A DNA stretch of 64,000 bases, taken from contig DASWVB010000036.1 in NCBI GenBank assembly GCA_036401375.1, positions 1 through 64,000 on the forward strand, written 5' to 3'. The notes under the pieces were generated by a model. The model did no database searches. It saw only the letters and a program-made list of their open reading frames with translations, and was not told the origin of the DNA. The position numbers and the translations under genes are program-made. Below, piece by piece: positions 44,950 to 53,700 of this stretch (the first letter of the stretch is position 1; each line of letters opens with the position of its first letter). This DNA comes from DASWUZ01 sp036401375 (GTDB lineage Bacteria; Acidobacteriota; Terriglobia; Terriglobales; Acidobacteriaceae).

Positions 44950-45125
44950 GCCGTGTCCTCTGATGGTGGAAGCTGCCGCCGCATGGCCAGTACAAGGCCG
45001 ATCATCTCCACCGCGAAACCTGCACCCAGAAAGGCGGAGCGGGCCGCCGTGGCCGGCAAAAGTATTAACGCCAGCACCACCAGCGCCCATCCAGCCATCA
45101 ACAGCATCAGCCCGGCTATTCTCAT
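44946..45125 (-). CDS. small membrane peptide coupled to amt
   Basis: 59 aa, shorter than usual gene-calling limits. Starts at the ATG at 45125 with GAGG eight bases upstream and stops at 44946, overlapping the amt GTG start by GTGA. The peptide is hydrophobic: a first helix (about 4-24, AGLMLLMAGWALVVLALILL), a short polar loop, a second helix (about 30-48), then a polar tail RRQLPPSEDTA. The tight overlap and the ribosome binding site support a real gene. No family is recognised. It might assist Amt assembly or modulate transport (inference). Confidence 0.7.
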   Translation of the reverse strand: MRIAGLMLLMAGWALVVLALILLPATAARSAFLGAGFAVEMIGLVLAMRRQLPPSEDTA

Positions 45126-45373
45126 CTACATAACCTCAAAATTGCGCTTGGCGGAGCCGGAAGGCGGTTGAAAGTCGGATCGCGCAGTGGGTTCACCGCT
45201 GCGTTAGTTTCCACCTCTAGTGCTCAGCACTGACATCAGCGCTCGAACAAGCTCTCAATGGCTGGCTTGGGTGCATGATCTCGCCTTCTCATTGGTCTCG
45301 ACTTACGCAAATCTTACGCCGGCTCACCCATACTAATATGACTCGCGCTTGGGCTCTTACTCAGGAGGTTCTA

Positions 45374-45736
45374 TTGCAGCAGTTTCTCGATCAGATGGTT
45401 GCCAGCCCATACGGCGCCTTTCTCTTACTGTTCCTCGCTGCCTTCCTCGAAGTGTTCGGAGACTCCTACTTCCACTCTGGGCTGCACCCCGCCTCGGGCG
45501 GCGCCCGCCTGCTGCCGATCTTGATCGGAGTCGGGCTGCTCGCCGTGTATGGCCTGCTGATCAACACGCCGCGGTGGGAGTTCGGCAAGCTCATCGGAGT
45601 CTATGTCGCGGTCTTCTTCCTTACAGCCCAGCTGGTCGCTAAAATTCGCTTTAGTGAATCGCCGAGCCGGCCTATCCTGCTCGGCGGGAGCTTGATTGTC
45701 GGCGGCGGGTTGATCATTGCGTTCTGGAAGCACTGA
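45374..45736 (+). CDS. YnfA-like (UPF0060-type) small membrane protein
   Basis: 120 aa with four membrane helices. The start is a TTG at 45374 with a textbook AGGAGG five bases before it; the longer frame to 45275 has no ribosome binding site. The pattern AFLLLFLAAFLEVFGDSYF..., then VYGLL and GVYVAVFFLTAQLVAKI matches the YnfA fold, a relative of small multidrug resistance exporters. Members have weak antiseptic-resistance phenotypes in enterobacteria (family knowledge). Upstream bases 45126-45373 are intergenic and divergent from the Amt peptide gene. Confidence 0.75.
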   Translation: MQQFLDQMVASPYGAFLLLFLAAFLEVFGDSYFHSGLHPASGGARLLPILIGVGLLAVYGLLINTPRWEFGKLIGVYVAVFFLTAQLVAKIRFSESPSRPILLGGSLIVGGGLIIAFWKH

Positions 45737-46001
45737 TGCGCCCTGAGTCCGTCCGCCGCGCTGGCGGGCGGAATGCGGGAGATCGCTGCGCTGGACGACG
45801 GATCAGAGCCCCAACCTGGATTTTGGTTACCGCGCTTGCCTCGGCTTGGCTGGGAGCCGGCTCAGAGGGCGTGGCAGTCCGGATTGCCGCCTGTTTGCAG
45901 TTGTCGTATTCTTTGGTCTCATCAGGCTCATACCGCACCACAATCATTTCGCGACGAGGCAGGCCGCCATCTGCACTTTTCCACCCAAGACGGCCGATTC
46001 C

Positions 46002-46994
46002 ATGCTGGATGACCCTGTGCTGCTTGACGAGTGGCTTGCCGTTGCGTGGTCCTCTACCGTTCCACGAGGAAGCTTGCGCTCCCAACAACTGCTCGGCCGA
46101 AACGTGCTGTTGTGGCGCAGCGCGGGCGGCGTTCGCGCCTGGGAGGATCTTTGTATCCATCGCGGCGCGCGTCTCTCCCTCGGCCAGATACGCAATGACT
46201 GCGTCGTCTGCCCGTACCACTTCTGGGAGTACGACGCGAGCGGTCAGTGCGTCAGAATTCCTGCCCAGGCTTCGCTGCCGCCGCCGCTGCGCGCACAGGC
46301 GCGCGTCTTTAATGCGTGTGAAAAGTACGGCTTGATCTGGGTCTGCCTGGGAACCCCGCGCGGCGAGCCCCCTGTCTTTGCGGCGGGTGACGACGCGAGC
46401 TGCCGCAAGGTGCTCGCCGGCCCCTACATTTTCGAGGCGAATGCACCTCGCGTCATCGAGAACTTCCTCGATGTGGCACACCTCCCGTTCGTACATGCGG
46501 GGCTGCTCGGCGACCCGGCCTTCCCTGACATCGACGACTATGAAGCTACGATCAGCCCTGACGGCATCCTCGCCCGCGACATCCGAGTCTGGCAGCCGGA
46601 CCCTGATGGTACCGGCAAGCCCGCACAAGTCTTCTACACGTACCAGGTGCACGCGTTGCTCACCGCAAGCTTCACTAAGACGCAAGCGAGAAAGCAGACA
46701 GACGGCGGGTTCTTGCAGCAGTTCTCCATGCTCGATACGGTCACCCCGGTCGGACCGCGCGAGAGCCTCGCGTGGGTGGTTCTCGCGCTGAACTACGCCC
46801 ACGATGTCTCAGACGCGGAGCTGCGCAGCTTTCAGGACAGGATCAGCGCCCAGGACAAACCTATTGTTGAATCGCAGAGGCCCGAGCTGCTGCCGCTCGA
46901 CCTGCAGGCGGAACTGCATGTCCGCTCGGATCGTATGGCTATCGCCTACCGCCGCTGGCTCAAGCAGCGAGGTCTCCGCTATGGCACCGCCTAG
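46002..46994 (+). CDS. Rieske [2Fe-2S] ring-hydroxylating oxygenase, VanA/NdmA type
   Basis: 330 aa terminal oxygenase, cytosolic. I choose the ATG at 46002 because the family sequence starts there (LDDPVLLDEWLAVAWSS), although no strong ribosome binding site is seen and the frame is open to 45846. Rieske ligands C51-x-H53 and C70-x2-H73 are intact. The mononuclear iron site is in ENFLDVAHLPFVHAG (H160, H165, with an upstream Asn/Asp). This family does O- or N-demethylation or ring hydroxylation. The reductase partner is not in the window. An NCS2-type nucleobase permease follows 120 bases later, which hints at a purine or pyrimidine substrate, such as N-methylated purine (inference). Confidence 0.88.
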   Translation: MLDDPVLLDEWLAVAWSSTVPRGSLRSQQLLGRNVLLWRSAGGVRAWEDLCIHRGARLSLGQIRNDCVVCPYHFWEYDASGQCVRIPAQASLPPPLRAQARVFNACEKYGLIWVCLGTPRGEPPVFAAGDDASCRKVLAGPYIFEANAPRVIENFLDVAHLPFVHAGLLGDPAFPDIDDYEATISPDGILARDIRVWQPDPDGTGKPAQVFYTYQVHALLTASFTKTQARKQTDGGFLQQFSMLDTVTPVGPRESLAWVVLALNYAHDVSDAELRSFQDRISAQDKPIVESQRPELLPLDLQAELHVRSDRMAIAYRRWLKQRGLRYGTA

Positions 46995-47114
46995 CCCGCC
47001 CGGTCTCGTCGGTAATAGAGCCGCGCGAGCGTGTCCTTTCCAAGCCCGTGCGGGGCTGAAGCACGCGCTTCGAACAGTGGGCGGGCACGAGGCCCGAGCT
47101 GATCGGGCCACGGC

Positions 47115-48677
47115 GTGAGCAGCAGCGCGGTCCACCAGGAATCGGCCCCCAGGTGGTTCGTACCGGGGGACATCGAGGGCTCCTTCGGTCTCTTCTTCAG
47201 CGGCTTCCCTGACCTGCTGCTTATCGCCGGCCTCGCCCCGCTCTGCGGCTTCCCTCCCTCGCTTGTTGTGGGCCGCCTGCTGCCCGGCGTCGCCCTCTCC
47301 ATTTTCGGCGGAAACCTTTTCTACGCCTGGCAGGCCCAAAGGCTGGCCAAGCGAACGGGCCGCTCCGATGTGACGGCAATACCCTTCGGCGTGAACACCC
47401 CTACCATCTTTGCTTACATCTTCCTCATCATGCTGCCCGTCTACCAGCGCACTCACGACGCGCAGCTGACCTGGCATGTTGGAATCTTTGCGAGCTTCGT
47501 CAGTGGAGTGGTACAGAGCGCCGGCGCCTTCTGCACGGACTGGCTGCGGCGGTCGACTCCACGCGCAGCGTTGCTCTGTCCACTCGCAGGCATTGCGATG
47601 GCCTTTCTTTGCCTGGGTTTCATCTTCGGCGTCTTTGAACACCCCGAAGTGGCTCTCTTGCCCTCGGCTATGATCCTTGCTGTCTATTCGTCACAGTTAC
47701 GGCTACCTTTTCGCGTTCCCGTCGGGTTGGCGGCCATGCTGGTCGGCGCAATCACCGTTGCGGCGCTGCGAGCCATGCACCTATACTCGCTCGCCGCACC
47801 TCTGCAAAAGCCGGGATTGCACCTGCCCGTTCCCGTCCCGCTGATCGCGTTTCTGCGCCATGCCGAGGGTTGGAGCTATCTCTCGATCATTCTGCCCATG
47901 AGTCTGCTCGATACGCTGGTTTCGCTGCAGATACTGGAAAGTGTCAAGCTTGCCGGGGACGACTACCCGACCCGGCCCTCCCTGCTGGTGAACGGATTGG
48001 CGACCCTTGCCGCGGCGGGCTTCGGCAGCCCGTTTCCGACGACGCTTTATTTCGGTCATATGGCCCATAAGGCCAACGGTGCTCGCGCTGGATATTCGAT
48101 TCTGAGCGGAGCCGCGGTCATGGTCCTCTGTGTCACGGGACTGGTGCCCATGGTGCTGCACTGGGTGCCGCTCGAGGTGGTGGCGATGGTGGTCGTGTGG
48201 TTTGGACTAGTAATGGTCGGCCAGGCCTTTCAGGAGGTCTCGAAGCCACACTGCATCGCAGTCGCCCTGGGCCTTGTTCCCATGCTGGCGTCGTGGGCCT
48301 TAGAACTCGTGGATACATCGATCGTGAAGGCTGGCTCAACGCTTTATGCCACGGCGCCGCGGTTCGGAGATGAGGTTGCTATCTACGGCCTGATCGCGCT
48401 GAGTCAGGGTGCGCTGCTGGTATCGATGATCTGGGCCGCTACTCTTGCCTATACGTTCGATCGGCGCTTTGCGCACGCCGCGGCGTGGCTCGGTACCGGC
48501 GCGGCGCTATCGTGTTTCGGAGTGATTCACGCCTACCGGCTCACTCCGCTTGGCGTCCGAAATAACATCGGATGGTGGGTCGACCCAGCCTTCACCCTGA
48601 GCTACGCGGCCAGCGCAGGCTTTCTGCTCGGCTGCCACTACTACTGCAAACGCGCACCAGGCGCCTACAGACCATAG
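47115..48677 (+). CDS. NCS2-type (AzgA-like) nucleobase or xanthine permease
   Basis: 520 aa, about 13-14 membrane helices, with a GTG start at 47115 lacking a strong ribosome binding site. The N-terminal FVPGDIEGSFGLFFSGFPDLLLIAGLA, GRLLPGVALSIFGGNLFYAWQAQRLAKRTGRSDVTAIPFGVNTP and middle blocks fit the xanthine/uracil permease superfamily; FGSPFPTTLYFGHMAHKANGARAG is the AzgA-type substrate region. Purine or pyrimidine uptake by proton symport is the likely role. It follows the Rieske oxygenase and precedes a convergent exported-protein gene with a gap of about 25 bases. Confidence 0.82.
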   Translation: MSSSAVHQESAPRWFVPGDIEGSFGLFFSGFPDLLLIAGLAPLCGFPPSLVVGRLLPGVALSIFGGNLFYAWQAQRLAKRTGRSDVTAIPFGVNTPTIFAYIFLIMLPVYQRTHDAQLTWHVGIFASFVSGVVQSAGAFCTDWLRRSTPRAALLCPLAGIAMAFLCLGFIFGVFEHPEVALLPSAMILAVYSSQLRLPFRVPVGLAAMLVGAITVAALRAMHLYSLAAPLQKPGLHLPVPVPLIAFLRHAEGWSYLSIILPMSLLDTLVSLQILESVKLAGDDYPTRPSLLVNGLATLAAAGFGSPFPTTLYFGHMAHKANGARAGYSILSGAAVMVLCVTGLVPMVLHWVPLEVVAMVVVWFGLVMVGQAFQEVSKPHCIAVALGLVPMLASWALELVDTSIVKAGSTLYATAPRFGDEVAIYGLIALSQGALLVSMIWAATLAYTFDRRFAHAAAWLGTGAALSCFGVIHAYRLTPLGVRNNIGWWVDPAFTLSYAASAGFLLGCHYYCKRAPGAYRP

Positions 48678-48701
48678 TCTTGAAGCTCGCACAGCTCGCG
48701 C

Positions 48702-49661
48702 TCAGCGCGCAGAGCCATGGCGGGTCTGCTCCGCAGCGGTTTCACGTCCTACGCGGTTGAGAATGATCCGCGCCTGCGCGAGGGTGATGTCGGAGGGCAC
48801 CTGCTTGAATGCCGACCTGACCTCACGCTGATTCTGAGCTACGGTTTTGAAGAGCACCAGCTTGCCCTGCATGTGGACGTCGACCAGGTCAGTCTTCCAA
48901 TGGGTCGCGTTCACGGGCCGGCGATCGATCTCAAAGACCCCACCTTTTTCGACGTGGCCCAGCAGTCCCCATCCGAAGTCGACCCGCTCCATGAGCTCGC
49001 CCTGCATGTGGATCAGGCGCTTGTAGCGGCGGTTGATGGTGAGGGTTCCTGTCAGTTCGTGAAAGATGCGGGCTTCGAAGGTAGGCGGCTTGAAACCCGG
49101 GTTGGGCTGGTATCGCAGCCGCACGATCTCGCTCGACTGCGGCCCGTCATATTCAAAGAGGAAGGCATCCGGCATCAGCTTCATCAGGCGCTGCAGTCGC
49201 GCCTCATCCTCTTCATACTTCTGCTGCACCCGTGCCTGGTCCGACGGGCTCTGCAGCAGTTGATCGAGACGTGCATTCTCCTCTCGCTCCTGGACCGAAG
49301 TGAGCGGCAGGCCGTCGCGCATCAGCATACGGTGAATTGGACCTTGCCTGGTCTCGATCTGCTCGGCAACCATGGTTATGGAAGGAGTTTTACGCTCCAG
49401 ACGATACTCCCAGGCAGTGCCCGTCTCGCGGTCCTGCACCTCGTTATAAAAGACGTCGCGCGCCAGATCCGGCGCACTCTCTGGCGTCGCGGCCTTTGAG
49501 GGGGTGGTCAGTCCACTAAGAGAAGTGAGGCTGACGAGCAGCGCGAGACCGATTGCTTTCGATCCGCGGCAAAGCCCCTGCGGGCTCCTCCGTGTGTTCG
49601 GGTCGTCTGCTGTCAAGCGCCCTTCCAGCCGCCTACTCGTTTCGGCCTTGCTGCCGTTCAT
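48702..49661 (-). CDS. exported protein of unknown function
   Basis: 319 aa from the ATG at 49661, which has GGGGA five bases before it; the longer frame has an unlikely N-terminus. Hydrophobic signal region about 36-55 (IGLALLVSLTSLSGLTT) after a basic, Ser/Arg-rich leader. The mature part is soluble, with a charged helical middle (EENARLDQLLQSPSDQARVQQKYEEDEARLQRLM) and a beta-rich C-terminal half including EARIFHELTGTLTINRRYKRLIHMQGELM. I do not recognise the family; its shape resembles outer membrane lipoprotein-sorting-like folds. It is divergent from the frataxin gene. Confidence 0.7.
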   Translation of the reverse strand: MNGSKAETSRRLEGRLTADDPNTRRSPQGLCRGSKAIGLALLVSLTSLSGLTTPSKAATPESAPDLARDVFYNEVQDRETGTAWEYRLERKTPSITMVAEQIETRQGPIHRMLMRDGLPLTSVQEREENARLDQLLQSPSDQARVQQKYEEDEARLQRLMKLMPDAFLFEYDGPQSSEIVRLRYQPNPGFKPPTFEARIFHELTGTLTINRRYKRLIHMQGELMERVDFGWGLLGHVEKGGVFEIDRRPVNATHWKTDLVDVHMQGKLVLFKTVAQNQREVRSAFKQVPSDITLAQARIILNRVGRETAAEQTRHGSAR

Positions 49662-49871
49662 ACATTCCCCGCATTGCGACTTTAGCAACTTTCCATTTGC
49701 CTTTCCGTATCGATGCGACCCTTGATTTTGCTGGAGGGTCACACCGTTCTATCACGCTCGGCTGGGGAGCGTTGGCGCAAGAAGCCGAGTGAAAGAGCCG
49801 GAGCCGCGCAGCACTGCAGAACTGTCTCGCGGCCTCGCTCTCATAGACACTCTTTAGACGTATTCGCTTGT

Positions 49872-49877
49872 TACACT
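49872..49877 (+). promoter_or_regulatory. possible -10 of a leaderless cyaY transcript
   Basis: TACACT lies six bases upstream of the frataxin-gene ATG, with a GGGGGT spacer. A close Shine-Dalgarno-like GGGGG makes conventional initiation possible too. Confidence 0.3.
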
Positions 49878-49883
49878 GGGGGT

Positions 49884-50219
49884 ATGATCGATGAACTCAG
49901 TTTTCGTCGCAACGCCGATGCGGCGATCGAGTCCCTCAAGCAGAGCCTCATCGTAGCGGAAGAGACCAGCGATTTCGAGGTAGAGGAGCAGAGTGGAGCG
50001 CTCAACATCGTCTTTGAAGAGCCGCCCGGCAAGTTCGTCGTGACCCCCAATGCTCCCGTCAGACAGATCTGGATTTCCGCCCTGTCAACCAGCTTCAAGC
50101 TCGATTGGTCCGACACGAGGAAAGACTTCGTCCTGCTCAAGGGAGAGGAGTCTTTCAAGCCGCTGATCGCGCGCCTGATCAACGAACACCTGGGCGTCGG
50201 TAGCGTCATACTCCGCTAG
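49884..50219 (+). CDS. cyaY: frataxin homologue (iron donor protein CyaY)
   Basis: 111 aa from the ATG at 49884; the upstream frame to 49713 does not match. The sequence has the frataxin fold: MIDELSFRRNADAAIESLKQSLIVA with acidic helix residues, strands around DFEVEEQSGALNIVFEEPPGKFVVTPNAPVRQIWISALST, and FKLDWSDTRKDFVLLKGEESFKPLIARLI. The signature NxPxRQIWIS is intact. Frataxins bind iron through acidic ridge residues and modulate Fe-S cluster assembly (family knowledge). The iscS/iscU genes are not nearby. Confidence 0.9.
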   Translation: MIDELSFRRNADAAIESLKQSLIVAEETSDFEVEEQSGALNIVFEEPPGKFVVTPNAPVRQIWISALSTSFKLDWSDTRKDFVLLKGEESFKPLIARLINEHLGVGSVILR

Positions 50220-50302
50220 GGGTGCTGACATAGGCGCCCCATGCCGAGGTAACGTGCAGCATAGCTCAACGCCGGCTACCTTGACGATCCTCGGCGGCTG
50301 TA

Positions 50303-50785
50303 CTACTTCGGTTGAGGCTGGGTAGACTTGCCGAGAGCCTCGGCGGCCGTCAATCCTAGTGCCAGACCTCGGCGCACATCCGCCGAAAACATCCTCCGCA
50401 GCAGCGAGAACATTGAGGGGGGCCTGGTATGGGTCTGCTGCACATCCATCTGCGGAAGTACGCGTGAAATCCGCTCCACCGCCTCCGGACTTATGCCGGC
50501 CATCATCTTCGAGAGCAGTATGAGGTTGCGCACGCCGCGGATCGTCTCAGGCTGCACGAGTAGTGCGGAGACCTCTTCGACGATCTTGCCGCCCGCGCTC
50601 AAGCCGCCGCGCAGAAGATCGAGGGTGCCTGATTTGTGCATCTGTTCCAGCAGATCGTAGGCAGCGAGCACCGCGTCAGCATGGGCCACTGGCGCCTCAC
50701 CGAGGCGCTGCATTGTGTTCTCACGTATGCCCGTCGACTGCCCCGCAGCGGGCAGCACGGGTCGAAACTCGATCGCCTTAGCCAC
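50303..50785 (-). CDS. DUF1641 protein, formate dehydrogenase partner
   Basis: 160 aa, start at the GTG at 50785 with GAGAGG eight bases upstream; a GTG at 50794 is an alternative. It overlaps the fdhF stop, so the two are coupled. The core GEAPVAHADAVLAAYDLLEQMHKSGTLDLLRGGLSAGGKIVEEVSALLVQPETIRGVRNLILLSKMM is typical of DUF1641 (YrhD type), commonly next to a formate dehydrogenase in Bacillus and others. No signal peptide; probably a small cytosolic partner. The C-terminal tail (FSADVRRGLALGLTAAEALG) is amphipathic. Confidence 0.85.
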   Translation of the reverse strand: MAKAIEFRPVLPAAGQSTGIRENTMQRLGEAPVAHADAVLAAYDLLEQMHKSGTLDLLRGGLSAGGKIVEEVSALLVQPETIRGVRNLILLSKMMAGISPEAVERISRVLPQMDVQQTHTRPPSMFSLLRRMFSADVRRGLALGLTAAEALGKSTQPQPK

Positions 50786-53700
50786 GGCTCTCACCTCTCG
50801 CTGTTATAGCCTTCACTCCCTGGATTTGCACGAGCCCATCACCGTTCGTGCCGTTATGCCGGTTCGGACCGTGCGCTTCACTCCACGCATGGCCCGGCTC
50901 GCGGTAGCGCGACTGTGCCCACTTGCGCTCGACTTCAACGCCCAACTGCGGCGTGCGCTCACCGAAGCGGAAGTTGCCACGCGGCAGCGGGTTTGCGCCC
51001 ACGTAGGGAAGCACTTCAATCTTGACCGAGGTCTCCTTGTAAGCCGGAGTGTGAGTGACTCGGTCGGTATGCGTTCCGGTGAGCATATTAACCGGGTCTT
51101 GCGGGTCGTTGAGCGGCACGAAGACCTGCATTCCTCTCACGCGATCGGTGATCAGCGCCCGAGCCCGCAGGCTGCCACGCCGGGAGGTGATCTTCAGCCA
51201 CTGCCCAGTCTTGATGCTGCGCTGCTCTGCCAGTTCGGGTGAAACCTCGATGAATCGATCCGGGGTGTTCGCCAGGATTCCAGGAACTCGGTAGGTCATG
51301 TTCCCTTCGTGGAAGTGCTCGAGCAGACGGCCGTTATTCAGATGGATATCGTACTCCGCGTCCTCGGTTTCGCCAGGCTCGTGCCACTCCAACCCATAGA
51401 GCACGGCCTTGCCTTCGGGCAAGGGAAACTCGTTTGCATAGAGCAGCGGCTGATCGCTCCCGTCCACGGCCACCGGCCACTGCAGAGACTTGAATCCGGC
51501 GAGTCTGTCGTAGGTCACGCCGGCGAACAGCGGCGTCAACTGCGCGCACTCGTGCATGATGTCCGCGGGGTGAGTGTACGTCCAACCGGCACCCAGCCGG
51601 TTGGCAATCTGCTGGATGATGCGCCAGTCGGGCTGGCTCTGCCCCAGCGGCTCGAGAGCCTGGTAGAGGCGCTGAATGCGCCGCTCCGTGTTCGAAAATG
51701 TGCCCTCTTTCTCGAGGCTTGGACTCGCCGGCAGCACCACGTCAGCGAAGCGGCAGGTCTCGCTGAAGAAGATGTCCTGCACGACGAAGAAAGGGACCTT
51801 CTCAAAGGCCGCACCCACGTAGTGTGCGTTCGAGTCGGCGCTGTACATGTCCTCACCCATCAGGTAGACGGCCTTCAGCTTGCCCTCGTGAATAGAGTCG
51901 ACCATCTCGTGATTGTCGAGGCCCTTCTTCTTTGAAAGCTTCACCCCCCAGCCCTGCTCCCAACGCTGACGGACGCTGTCATCCTCCACCTTTTCGTAGC
52001 CGGGGAAGTATTGCGGCATGGCGCCGAAGTCGCTGGCGCCCTGCACATTGTTGTGACCCCGCAGGGGATAAGCGCCGGTGCCGCGCCGCTTGTAGTTACC
52101 CGTAACCAGCAGCAGGTTTGAAATGGCCGTCGAGGTGTCAGACCCGTCGCAGTGCTGCGTCACGCCCATCGCCCACAATGCGCAAACCTTTTCAGCAGCG
52201 GCTATCTCGCGCGCAATCAACTCAAGCTGCTCAATCGGAACTCCGCATTTGAGGGAGGCATACTCCATGGTGAAGGGTGCAAGCGACCTGCGGTAATCTT
52301 CCAGTCCGTTGACCCATTTGGACAAAAATGCCTTGTTCTCGAGCCCGTTGTCGAGGATGTAGCGGCTGATTGCCGAGAGCCAGATAATGTCCGTGCTCGG
52401 GTTTGGCCGCATAAAGATGTCGGCCCGCCGAGCCATCTCGTGTTCGCGCAGGTCGGCGACGATCACCTTCTGCCCATGGAGCTTCTGCGCGCGCTTTACC
52501 CGCGTCGCCAGCACCGGGTGACTCTCAGAGGTGTTGCTGCCGATGATCAGCACCAGAGATGCCTCGGCTATGTCGGAGATCGATCCTGAATCGCCTCCAT
52601 AGCCCACGGTGCGGAAGAGACCCTGAGTCGCTGGAGACTGACAGTAGCGCGAACAGTTGTCGACATTGTTTGTGCCAACGACGGCGCGGGCCAGCTTCTG
52701 CATCAGGTAGTTCTCTTCGTTCGTGCACTTGGACGACGAAATAAAGCCAATCGAATCCGGCCCGTACTTATCCTTTGTCTCCTTCAGCTTTTTGCCCACC
52801 AGGTCGAGCGCCTCTTCCCAGCTCGCCTCACGGAAGGTCGCGCCTTCACGGATGAGCGGCTTAGTGAGACGGTCAGTGCTGTTGACGTAGTCCCATCCGA
52901 ACTTGCCTTTAACGCAGGTTGAAATGTTATTCGCCGGTCCCTCGCTGGGCTCTACCTTGAGGATGTGCCGGCCTTTCGTCCAAATGTCAAACGAGCACCC
53001 TACTCCGCAATAGGTGCAGACCGTCTTCGTTTTCTCAGTACGGACCTCGCGCATGGCGGCCTCTACCTGCGAGACCTGGAGGATTGCTCCATAGCCGGTC
53101 TGCGGCTCAACGCCTTTGACCACATCGATGAGATCGTCCAGCGCCTTGGCCGGCAGCGCGGTGAGGTAGCCTGCCTCGCCGATCATCGACTTCTCCATCA
53201 GGGCGTTGCAGGGGCAAACCGTGATGCAGTGCCCACAGGAGACACAGCTCGAGCCATCGATCTTTTCACCGCCATCCCACAGCACGCGCGGGTGCTGGTC
53301 TTCCCAGCGGATAGTCAGAGTCTCGTTGACCTGAACGTTCTGGCAGGCCTCGACACAGCGTCCGCAGAGGATGCACTGGTCGGGGTCATAGCGGTAAAAG
53401 GCATTTGATTCGTCCTTGTCAAAGGGCTTTGGCAGGTAGGGGTGCACCTGGTGCTCGACCTTGAGCATTGCCGTGGTGTTGTGCACCGTGCAGTTACCGT
53501 TATTGTTGTCGCACACCGTGCAGTAGAGCATGTGGTTGCCGAGGATGATATCGAATGCTTCCGTCTGCGCCGCCCTTGCGCGCGCCGACTCAGTCACCAC
53601 CGACATGCCTGCGCTCACCCGCTGGCCGCAGGCCCTCACCAGCATGCTGCCGGTACTGCTACCGCCATTACCCTCGTCACCGTACGGAGCTGCAACCTCG

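Noticed and set aside
44950..45090. N-terminal extension of amt
   Set aside because: The region is better explained as a separate small gene with its own ribosome binding site in a different frame.
45714..46802. Minus-strand frame of 362 codons over the Rieske gene
   Set aside because: The plus strand has intact Rieske and iron motifs; the minus translation is Arg-rich and without domains.
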